Shown here piece by piece: positions 1 through 4,964 of a stretch of DNA of 5,772 nucleotides (the first letter of the stretch is position 1; every line of letters starts with the position of its first letter). This DNA is from Treponema sp. (GTDB taxonomy: Bacteria > Spirochaetota > Spirochaetia > Treponematales > Breznakiellaceae). Under the pieces are notes generated by a model, which worked only from the letters and a program-made list of their open reading frames with translations, was not told the DNA's origin and searched no databases. The stretch spans positions 1 to 5,772 of the forward strand of contig JAITAW010000107.1 of NCBI GenBank assembly GCA_031283905.1, written 5' to 3'. A program made the position numbers and the translations under genes.

Positions 1-1
1 C

Positions 2-238
2 TTCGCGGTAAAGCGCAGCCTCCCGGAAAATGAAGGCCGCGCATGGACCATTCACAATCAGGGCATGAAACTCTACTACAACCGCTCGTTCGCGGAATCC
101 GCCGCCCAGTTCCGGCAGGTTCTCGCGCTTCTTCCAAAAGACTTCAACGCAACGGCGTTGCTTGAACGCGCTGAAAATTACACGCGGAATCCGCCGCCGC
201 CCGATTGGGACGGCGTAGAGGTGATGAAGAGCAAGTGA
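2..238 (+). CDS. C-terminal tail of TPR-containing protein, probably adenylate/guanylate cyclase (5' truncated)
   Basis: An open frame enters from the left edge (first full codon at 2) and gives 78 residues before TGA at 236-238. It contains one TPR-like helix pair: residues about 20-45 read GMKLYYNRSFAESAAQFRQV, followed by LALLPKD. This is the usual pattern of small residue, Tyr, Phe, Ala and Pro. The last residues, PPPPDWDGVEVMKSK, resemble the Pro-rich 'PPP-DWDGV' ending that I know from bacterial class III adenylate/guanylate cyclases with C-terminal TPRs; in such proteins the catalytic domain would lie upstream, outside the window. The cyclase identity is therefore an inference from the tail only. 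It could be another TPR signalling protein. No terminator hairpin is obvious directly after the stop. Confidence 0.6.
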   Translation, partial: FAVKRSLPENEGRAWTIHNQGMKLYYNRSFAESAAQFRQVLALLPKDFNATALLERAENYTRNPPPPDWDGVEVMKSK

Positions 239-424
239 GGAACTGTGTCCTAAACGCAGCCCCTTAGTTAAATGATTTCCTTACAGTCGAACCAAAAGTT
301 TATAGAATCTCGCAAATGACGCGGCATGGACAAAACATCCCTCTTTTTAGGCTAAAGTTGAGCCATAAGTTGCCCTCATGCAAGGTATAGTTTTCTGAAG
401 AGCCGAAACTCTGGGGAAGGGAAT

Positions 425-687
425 ATGGCGCGGGAGAAAACATTCAACATGGAAGGGGAATTTGCGGGGCCGGATTTTCATTCGTTACGGCTTGGAGAAC
501 GGTTTATCAGAACGATGCGGACATTTCCAAGCGGCCATCAATTCGGGAAGCCGGCGAAAAGCGGGCCGAGACTGAAGATTATTCGGGATGGCCGGAACGG
601 GATTCCGTCGATGTGCCGCCCGGAGTAAAAACAAATTGGATAGGGCATATGAAACCGCGTATTCTCTTTGGCATACAGGGAGTTTAA
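425..687 (+). pseudogene. Frameshifted N-terminal relic of an IS4-family-like (Tn5-type) transposase
   Basis: Pieces in different frames line up in the right order with the N-terminal region of IS4/Tn5-type transposases. Frame A starts at ATG 425, after the purine-rich site GGGGAAGGGA. It gives EGEFAGPDFHSLRLGERF and IRTM up to 517, like the family's 'EF...D...RL..R....' opening. A shift of frame at about 518-520 then gives DISKRPSIREAGEKRAET (520-573), like the conserved 'P..SI.EA....A..KA.YR' block. A third frame at 576-605 gives RLFGMAGTGF, like 'YR.lgN..F'. Back in the second frame, 649-684 reads MKPRILFGIQGV, resembling the 'vLaIQDTT' strand that carries the first catalytic Asp; here the Asp is replaced by Gly and a TAA follows. 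No DDE catalytic core was found downstream and no clear terminal inverted repeats. The assignment is by memory of the family pattern and is tentative. Confidence 0.38.
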
Positions 688-787
688 CCTGCGGGAGCAG
701 TTTTTTCACAAGTTGTCTGCTTGGAGGCGTGGGCGGGCGTGATCCGCTCTCTGCCTTTTCGTAGCCTTTAGGCGAGAAAATGCAAAA

Positions 788-820
788 TCTGTCCGCAAAG
801 CAATCGACTTTGTGGACAGA
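788..820. repeat. 13-bp-stem hairpin (inverted repeat)
   Basis: TCTGTCCGCAAAG (788-800) is followed by a 7-nt loop (801-807) and CTTTGTGGACAGA (808-820). All 13 positions pair, one as G-T. No T-run follows on + (CACTAAATAAC) and none on -, so it is not a standard terminator. It lies downstream of the transposase-like relic and shares the CCGCAAAG arm with the hairpin at 928-957. It may be part of a dispersed hairpin repeat or an old insertion-sequence end. Confidence 0.5.
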
Positions 821-909
821 CACTAAATAACGTGAGGTCGAAGAATATAAGGAACCTCTCCGAATCTGGTCTACGAATTGAGTTTAGGAATAAAGTACGG
901 TTTGGAGAT

Positions 910-971
910 GTAACCTAAAGGCATACCCCGCAAAGAACACAGATATATCCTTTGCGGTTCGGGTTATTTTT
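910..971 (+). terminator. Candidate rho-independent terminator-like hairpin
   Basis: CCGCAAAG (928-935) pairs perfectly with CTTTGCGG (950-957) around a 14-nt loop. An outer arm, GTAACC (910-915) with GGTTAT (962-967), can extend it across an asymmetric internal loop, and TTTTT (967-971) follows at once. The shape suits a + strand terminator, but there is no intact + gene upstream, so it may be a relic or a member of a hairpin repeat. The stem is not GC-rich in its outer part. Confidence 0.35.
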
Positions 972-1084
972 CCCCGGGACGAGGTTTTTGTGACGGCAAA
1001 GAAGATACTGAAGCGGGCCATCGTATGACGTTTTCAATTTTTTAAAGCGTACCGGCAGTTTTCGGAACCGATTTATCCGGAAAT

Positions 1085-1130
1085 GGGAACCTTCGATAGC
1101 CCAACAACGGGCCTTATAGTTCCCGTTGTT
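1085..1130 (+). other. Stretch with two mutually exclusive hairpins
   Basis: GGGAAC (1085-1090) can pair with GTTCCC (1119-1124), with an inner GCCC (1099-1102)/GGGC (1109-1112) stem. Alternatively AACAACGGG (1103-1111) pairs with CCCGTTGTT (1122-1130), a perfect 9-bp stem that breaks both of the first pairs. Further small hairpins follow: CTCCGG/CCGGGG at 1159-1176 and CCGGCG/CGCCGG at about 1203-1221. This resembles an attenuator-like switch but no downstream intact gene on + is available to be controlled. It may be decayed coding sequence. Confidence 0.25.
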
Positions 1131-1300
1131 CCGTTTCCCGCTTCTATCCTCTCCTTAGCTCCGGTTACTACCGGGGACAGAAGCGTTTGTCGCCGTTTTT
1201 TCCCCGGCGCGGAAGCCGCCGGACGGTTCGTTATCCTTGCTATCGCAATTGTCACTATGTTTTTTCACGGGTAATTTTTACAGGAGGTTTCGCCATTTAA

Positions 1301-1390
1301 ACCGCGCGCGGCGCGGCGTTGACGCTCACCACATGCTACAAGAACACCGCCTATGGCAACGGCGGCGCATTTTGGTCCGCGAGCCAATAA
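1301..1390 (+). pseudogene. Short relic resembling the end region of a FISUMP/DUF1566-type protein
   Basis: Between in-frame TAA codons at 1298-1300 and 1388-1390 lie 29 codons. The last part reads TTCYKNTAYGNGGAFWSASQ. The string 'YGNGG-FWSAS' is typical of FISUMP (Fibrobacter succinogenes major paralogous domain) and DUF1566 proteins, where a glycine-rich stretch precedes 'FWSSS/WWSAT'. The normal continuation after SASQ is missing, and the rest of the domain upstream is absent. An orphan AGGAGG at 1282-1287 lies shortly before. I read it as a small remnant of such a gene after deletions. Too short for certainty. Confidence 0.33.
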
Positions 1391-1455
1391 CGCGGCGACC
1401 CGCCTGAACCGTGCGCGACGCATACCGCAAGAGTACCGCCTATGGCGGCGGCATG
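1337..1455 (+). repeat. Degenerate direct repeat around ACCGCCTATGGC
   Basis: The segment from 1337 (TACAAGAACACCGCCTATGG, continuing AACGGCGGCGCAT) recurs from 1426 (CGCAAGAGTACCGCCTATGG, continuing CGGCGGCAT), 89 nt apart, with a 6-nt gap in the second copy. Both read Y/R-K-x-T-A-Y-G-G when translated, but in different frames. The second copy ends against the slipin stop codon and contains the palindrome CCGCC-TAT-GGCGG (1436-1448). No T-run follows on the - strand, so it is not a classical terminator for slipin. Confidence 0.4.
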
Positions 1456-1456
1456 C

Positions 1457-2377
1457 TCACTTCTTCCGCAGCTCGCTCAACGCTTCCAGCCCGAAAATGC
1501 CGCCGGATTTCAATTCTTCGGCTATGGAATTCGGGATGAGCATCATGGAATTACCGGCTTTGAGCCCCTCGTTCAGGATCGAAAGTATTTTCAGTTTCAT
1601 AGCGGGTTCGTTGCCGGCGTACACCGATACGGCCGCTTCCAATTTCTTGGCGATCTCAATTTCGGCTTCCGCAAGCAGGATGCGGCTTTTCTTTTCCCGC
1701 TCCGCCTTGGCAAGGAGGGCGAGGGACTCCTGCAACACCTCCGGCATCTGAATGTCATGAATTTCAATGTACTGCACCGTAATGCCCCAAGCGGTTGTCT
1801 GTTTGTCCACTTCCGCCTGTATCTGGTTTTCGATTAGGTCCCCCTGTTCAAGGATAACGGAAAGCGTGTTGCCGCACACCGCGTTTCTGAGACCGGCTTT
1901 GGAGGCAAGCGCCACCGCCTCCTCATAATCTTCCACTTCCAGGGCGGCTTTCTGCGGATCCCATACAAGCCAAAACGCGAAGGCGTCGACATTCACGGTT
2001 ACGGAATCTGCGGTAAGGATGTTCTGCGCGGAAAAATCCATTATCCGTATACGTATATCTATAACGGAACCGATCCGGTCCGCTACCGGAAGCAGAAAAA
2101 ACAAACCGGGACCCCGAACCGAATGAAATTTGCCGAAACGCAGGACGAGCATGCGCTCCCATTCGTTGGCTTTTTTGACCGAAGAAGCAACCAATACAAG
2201 AACAACCATAGCAGCGCCGGCAACCGTAAGATAATATCCGGTTTCTCCGGAGACCGCGAGACCCGCGGCAGTCAGAACAATGCTACATACCAAAAACAGT
2301 AATTTCACGCCCGTCCAATCCCGTATTCTTTTTGTTTTTTCCGGTATGTGCGCCGAATATTGCCCGTGTTTTATCAC
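1457..2377 (-). CDS. Slipin/stomatin-like SPFH (band 7) membrane protein
   Basis: 306 residues with a GTG start (see the Shine-Dalgarno entry). Two adjacent hydrophobic segments, about residues 23-43 and 48-67, anchor the protein in the inner membrane. The SPFH domain follows, about 70-245, with the slipin signature VLRFGKF (78-84), RGPGLFFLLPV (88-98), D107-I-R-I-R and the end-of-domain block WGITVQYIEIHDIQMPEVL (197-215). A charged Ala/Glu/Lys-rich coiled-coil helix covers about 216-250 (AEREKKSRILLAEAEIEIAKK). The C-terminal part (NSMMLIPNS, then EELKSGG) matches the usual short oligomerisation tail. Known role of the family: ring- or scaffold-like assemblies that organise membrane domains and guard membrane proteases. 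Bacterial slipins usually neighbour an NfeD gene, but none is seen here. It lies 17 nt after the GntR gene, so the two are probably co-transcribed and the regulator may control it. No clear terminator follows. Confidence 0.87.
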   Translation of the reverse strand: MIKHGQYSAHIPEKTKRIRDWTGVKLLFLVCSIVLTAAGLAVSGETGYYLTVAGAAMVVLVLVASSVKKANEWERMLVLRFGKFHSVRGPGLFFLLPVADRIGSVIDIRIRIMDFSAQNILTADSVTVNVDAFAFWLVWDPQKAALEVEDYEEAVALASKAGLRNAVCGNTLSVILEQGDLIENQIQAEVDKQTTAWGITVQYIEIHDIQMPEVLQESLALLAKAEREKKSRILLAEAEIEIAKKLEAAVSVYAGNEPAMKLKILSILNEGLKAGNSMMLIPNSIAEELKSGGIFGLEALSELRKK

Positions 2378-2382
2378 TTTTA

Positions 2383-2388
2383 CCTCCT
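2383..2388 (-). promoter_or_regulatory. Shine-Dalgarno of slipin gene, fixing a GTG start
   Basis: On the - strand AGGAGG lies 5 nt before GTG (2377-2375). No ATG lies near this strong site, so the GTG is the likely start. The site falls in the 17-nt gap after the GntR stop. Confidence 0.8.
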
Positions 2389-2394
2389 TATACG

Positions 2395-2802
2395 TCAGCC
2401 GGCGTTAAAATTCCGTACCAATTCCAAGATTTCGTCTTTTCCACATCCCAGGTCTTCCAGTTCTTGCATAAAACGCCCCAGCACTTCCTGAACTTTCCGG
2501 TTTCTGACGGCTTCCATAGATTCAGGAGCTTCCGGTTTTTTGTTTGATACAAAAGTGCCGCTCCCCACCTGAGTTACCAGTATGCCGCGAATTTCCAATT
2601 CACCGTAGGCTTTGGCAATGGTGTTCGGGTTGATCTTCAACTCCACCGCCAGAGCGCGGATAGTGGGCAACCTGTCTCCGGGTTTGAGCCTTTCGGATAA
2701 GATCGCGTACTCTATCTGTTGAATGATCTGCCGGTAAATAGGCGTCCCGCTCGACATGTCCAGAGAAAACGTAATATTCGGATCGACCTTTGCGTTATTC
2801 AT
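2395..2802 (-). CDS. GntR-family transcriptional regulator, YtrA subfamily
   Basis: 135 residues. A winged helix-turn-helix covers about residues 18-86. Its hallmarks are GTPIYRQIIQQIEYAIL (19-35), LKPGDRLPTIRALA (39-52), the recognition helix INPNTIAKAYGELE (57-70) and the wing 'GILVTQVGSGTFV' (73-85). After it comes only a short tail with two predicted helices (about 96-133). There is no FCD, UTRA or aminotransferase domain. This small size and 'P-YRQI...NPNTIAKAY' pattern define the YtrA subfamily, whose members commonly repress the operon they head, often genes for ABC transporters or membrane proteins. Here the downstream partner is a slipin, suggesting autoregulated control of that membrane protein. 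The start at ATG 2802 is the most upstream possible, since TAG precedes it directly in frame. The Shine-Dalgarno is weak (GCAGTAG), which suggests low expression. No clear operator palindrome or promoter was recognised in the 40 nt upstream. Confidence 0.9.
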   Translation of the reverse strand: MNNAKVDPNITFSLDMSSGTPIYRQIIQQIEYAILSERLKPGDRLPTIRALAVELKINPNTIAKAYGELEIRGILVTQVGSGTFVSNKKPEAPESMEAVRNRKVQEVLGRFMQELEDLGCGKDEILELVRNFNAG

Positions 2803-2841
2803 CTACTGCGCTTTTGAAAAAAAGAGATCCCGCCCCACAAC

Positions 2842-2884
2842 TAAAAAAACAAAAAACGCCGCGCCCTCTAAAGCTGAGGGCGCG
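2842..2884 (-). terminator. Rho-independent terminator of the rnf operon
   Basis: Read on the - strand, CGCGCCCTC (2884-2876), loop AGCTTTA and GAGGGCGCG (2868-2860) form a perfect 9-bp GC-rich stem. It is followed by GCG and then T6-G-T7 (2856-2843). It starts 54 nt after the rnfB stop and ends about 40 nt before the GntR start, so it should close the rnf transcript. Leaky read-through into gntR-slipin is possible. Confidence 0.9.
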
Positions 2885-2915
2885 ACCCCTCTAAGCCAGA
2901 GGGCGCTACCCCTCT
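2864..2915. repeat. 23-bp tandem repeat of hairpin-forming units
   Basis: Units start with CCCTCT at 2864, 2887 and 2910, exactly 23 nt apart. The first two are full length and agree at 19 of 23 positions (CCCTCTAA....., then AGGGCGC, then one variable base and AC); the third is cut to CCCTCT. Each full unit folds on itself: unit 1 as part of the terminator stem, unit 2 as CCCTCT (2887-2892)/AGAGGG (2898-2903). Arms of neighbouring units can also cross-pair. The likely origin is slippage duplication of a terminator hairpin, or it is a dispersed hairpin repeat of the genome. Confidence 0.75.
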
Positions 2916-2938
2916 CGTTGTCCCACGATTGCCGCGCC

Positions 2939-3733
2939 TCATCCCAACAACTTCAGTACCTGAGACGGGCATTTCGCCACACACGCCGCGCACGCGGAGC
3001 ATTTCGCGTAATCAACGACCGGTATGCCATCCACAATGGTGATGCAGTGATCCGGACAGGTACGGACGCAGAGGGCGCATTTGATGCAGCCGGTCTTGCA
3101 TGTCTTGCGCACTTGCGGTTTGAGCGGATTGCGGTTGGAACAGAGCGCTATGGAACCCCGGCGGTCTTTCGGCACAATCCTGATAAGCCCTTGAGGACAC
3201 GCGCCCATACAGGCTTTGCAGCCCGTACATTTGTTCTTGTCGATGACGGGAAGCCCGTACTGCCCTATGGCGAGCGCGCCGAATTGGCACACGTTCACGC
3301 AGTCGCCAAACCCCATGCAACCCCACGCGCAGAGTTTGGTTCCGCCGACCGAGAGCTTCGCGCCGCGGCACGTTCGCATACCGGTATATTCGCCTTTTAA
3401 GGGCGCAAGGTCCTTTGACCCTTGACAGGCAAGCACCGCGATTTCCGGCGCCATATCCGCGCTGCCGCCCATGAGCGCCGCGAGTTTTTCCGCCGTCGCC
3501 TGCCCGCCTACGGGACACTTATTTATGCCCGCGGTCTTTGCCGCAACCGCCGCCGCGTACGCGTCGCATCCGGCGAAACCGCAGCCGCCGCAGTTTGCCC
3601 CGGGTAAACAGTCCCGTATCTGCTCTACGAGGGGATCGATGGCAACCGCGAACATTTTTTTGAAGAAACCGAGGGCAAAACCCAGAACAAACGCCAGAAT
3701 AAGCGCGAATAGCGCGGTTATTATGACTATCAT
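2939..3733 (-). CDS. rnfB: Rnf complex subunit RnfB, multi-[4Fe-4S] electron-entry subunit
   Basis: 264 residues. One N-terminal membrane helix (about 2-24) is followed by the Fe-S domain typical of RnfB, C42-L-P-G-A-N-C48-G-G-C51-G-F-A-G-C56 with C73. Then come four ferredoxin-type cysteine groups: C135-x3-C139-x5-C145-x3-C149, C169-x2-C172-x2-C175-x3-C179, C216-x2-C219-x2-C222-x3-C226 and C245-x2-C248-x2-C251-x3-C255. This predicts about five [4Fe-4S] clusters, as in clostridial-type RnfB, which is richer than the proteobacterial form. C103, C122, C198, C212 and C230 are additional. Role: accepts electrons from reduced ferredoxin at the cytoplasmic face and passes them into the Rnf membrane core for NAD+ reduction coupled to Na+ or H+ export. 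It is the last gene of the operon. Its Shine-Dalgarno AGGA (3744-3741) overlaps the rnfA stop codon, 7 nt before ATG. Confidence 0.96.
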   Translation of the reverse strand: MIVIITALFALILAFVLGFALGFFKKMFAVAIDPLVEQIRDCLPGANCGGCGFAGCDAYAAAVAAKTAGINKCPVGGQATAEKLAALMGGSADMAPEIAVLACQGSKDLAPLKGEYTGMRTCRGAKLSVGGTKLCAWGCMGFGDCVNVCQFGALAIGQYGLPVIDKNKCTGCKACMGACPQGLIRIVPKDRRGSIALCSNRNPLKPQVRKTCKTGCIKCALCVRTCPDHCITIVDGIPVVDYAKCSACAACVAKCPSQVLKLLG

Positions 3734-3743
3734 ATCCCGTTCC

Positions 3744-4319
3744 TCACTTCACCAGCCCTGAAAAACCGGTAAACGCCATGGACAACAGGGCGGCTGTAAT
3801 GAACAATATGGGCGTGCCTTTGAGAAACGCCGGAACCTCGCTGGAGCGGAGCCTGTCCCGAATGCCGGCGAGGATGACCAGCGAGAGCAGAAAGCCGGCC
3901 GCGACGCCGGCCGCGAACACTACCGCTTCAATAAATGAGTACCCGTTGGAGATGACGTCAAAGGTTACGGCTAAAATGGCGCAATTCGTGGTGATAAGCG
4001 CGAGATAGATGCCCATTGAGCCGTACAGCGCGGGCGCGGTTTTTTTAAGGTAGAATTCGACAAGCTGTACGAGCGATGCTATGACCAGAATGAACACGAG
4101 TATTTGCAGGAACACAAGCCCAAGCGGGTCCAGAATAAAGTGGTAAATGGGATACGTGACGCCGGTCGCCAGTACCGTAACAAAGGTTACGGCAAGCCCC
4201 ATGCCGAGGGATTTATTCACATCGGTACTCATGCCGATGAAGGGGCAGAGCGCCAAAAAGCGTATCAGCACCACATTGTTAATCAGAAACGCCGAAATGA
4301 AAATTTTAAACAATTCCAT
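3744..4319 (-). CDS. rnfA: Rnf complex subunit RnfA, integral membrane
   Basis: 191 residues, the usual family length, with six predicted hydrophobic helices. The N-terminal block NNVVLIRFLALCPFIG (14-29) is the RnfA/NqrE signature and holds C25. The symmetric half-repeat block is ALITTNCAILAVT (107-119) with C113. In solved Rnf/Nqr structures the equivalent cysteines of this subunit and its paralogue RnfE hold an intramembrane [2Fe-2S] cluster, which relays electrons across the membrane. Start ATG 4319 has AGGAGG (4330-4325) 5 nt upstream, lying over the rnfE stop codon. Gaps are 9 nt to rnfE and 10 nt to rnfB. The NqrE reading is excluded by the neighbouring multi-cluster RnfB. Confidence 0.96.
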   Translation of the reverse strand: MELFKIFISAFLINNVVLIRFLALCPFIGMSTDVNKSLGMGLAVTFVTVLATGVTYPIYHFILDPLGLVFLQILVFILVIASLVQLVEFYLKKTAPALYGSMGIYLALITTNCAILAVTFDVISNGYSFIEAVVFAAGVAAGFLLSLVILAGIRDRLRSSEVPAFLKGTPILFITAALLSMAFTGFSGLVK

Positions 4320-4328
4320 TGGTACCTC

Positions 4329-4964
4329 CTAAACAGATTTTTCCCTGTTTACAGCCTTTTTCAAAAACAGATTAAGGCTGATGAATAGGGCGAATACAAA
4401 AAATCCGCCCGGAGGCAGAACAAAGAACAGGATCGGCTGGAAGGAGTCGGGCAAAATCTGGAAGCCAAGAACAGAGCCGTTTCCGAGAATTTCCCGTACA
4501 ACCGCGATGCCGGCGATCACCCACGTATACCCAAGCCCCATGCCGAGCGCGTCTGGAATGACGCTGCCGAGCGGCCGCTTTGACGCGAATCCCTCAACCC
4601 GTCCCATGATGATGCAATTCACCACGATGAGCGGAATGAAGACCCCCATAGCCTTTGACAACTCAGGAAACCACGCCTTTAACACATAGTCGATGACCGT
4701 TGTAAACGCAGCGATAATAATGATGAACACCGGAATACGCACCGAGTCGGGTATCAGTTTTCTAAAGACGCTGATGACGATTTCCGACATAAGGATCACG
4801 AAAGTCATGGAAAGCCCCATGCCGATGCCGTTTGCAACCGAAGTCGTTACCGCAAGGCTTGAACACAGCCCTATCATCAGGGCAAGAAGCGGATTCTCAT
4901 TGATAATGCCGTTGAAAAATAGTTTAAAAAATTGTGAAGACCGCGTAGAAGCAAAATCAGTCAT
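4329..4964 (-). CDS. rnfE: Rnf complex subunit RnfE, integral membrane
   Basis: 211 residues, normal for RnfE/NqrD, with about six hydrophobic helices. Diagnostic blocks are NGIINENPLLALMIGLCSSL (18-37) with C34, SVRIPVFIIIIAAFTT (74-89), VFIPLIVVNCIIMGRVEGFA (108-127) with C117, and D138-ALGMGLGYT. C34 and C117 correspond to the [2Fe-2S] ligands shared with RnfA. The subunit is an inverted-topology paralogue of RnfA and forms the membrane core of the ion-translocating complex. ATG 4964 overlaps the rnfG stop (ATGA, 4964-4961), implying translational coupling. AGGAGG (4979-4974) sits 9 nt upstream, inside the 3' end of rnfG. The stop is TAG. Confidence 0.96.
   Translation of the reverse strand: MTDFASTRSSQFFKLFFNGIINENPLLALMIGLCSSLAVTTSVANGIGMGLSMTFVILMSEIVISVFRKLIPDSVRIPVFIIIIAAFTTVIDYVLKAWFPELSKAMGVFIPLIVVNCIIMGRVEGFASKRPLGSVIPDALGMGLGYTWVIAGIAVVREILGNGSVLGFQILPDSFQPILFFVLPPGGFFVFALFISLNLFLKKAVNREKSV

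Larger units (their letters stand above)
239..1456. other. Gene-poor intergenic region with decayed sequence
   Basis: These 1.2 kb separate two convergent transcription units: the cyclase-like gene on + and gntR-slipin on -. I see no intact gene with convincing codon use and family match. The contents I can support are listed separately: a frameshifted transposase-like relic (425-687), a hairpin at 788-820, a hairpin with a trailing T-run (910-971), a stretch with alternative hairpins (1085-1130) and a short relic of a FISUMP/DUF1566-like protein end (1301-1390). A good Shine-Dalgarno (AGGAGG, 1282-1287) is followed not by a start codon but by ATT and TAA, as expected of a gene that lost its coding part. 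No tRNA, rRNA or CRISPR array was recognised. Confidence 0.6.

Noticed and set aside
485..823. A 112-codon open frame on the - strand (starts MSVHKVDCFADRF)
   Set aside because: It runs antisense through the transposase-like relic and begins inside the 788-820 hairpin. It has no Shine-Dalgarno that I can see and no recognisable domain. It is best explained as a chance frame, though its start region could be part of a repeated element.
248..889. Inverted 8-bp match TCCTAAAC (248-255) / GTTTAGGA (882-889) flanking the transposase-like relic, considered as terminal inverted repeats
   Set aside because: The similarity does not extend in either direction, and an 8-bp inverted match is expected by chance in a region of this size. 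No target-site duplication was found.
1073..1274. Overlapping open frames of about 60 codons on both strands
   Set aside because: Each is the mirror of the other, neither has a convincing ribosome site or family match, and composition explains the lack of stops. Possibly decayed coding sequence.
1436..1448. Palindrome CCGCC-TAT-GGCGG just past the slipin stop as its terminator
   Set aside because: The stem is only 5 bp with a 3-nt loop and no T-run follows on the - strand.
2756..3607. Several + strand open frames opposite rnfB and gntR
   Set aside because: They are antisense shadows of GC-rich codons in rnfB. No family signatures or ribosome sites are visible.
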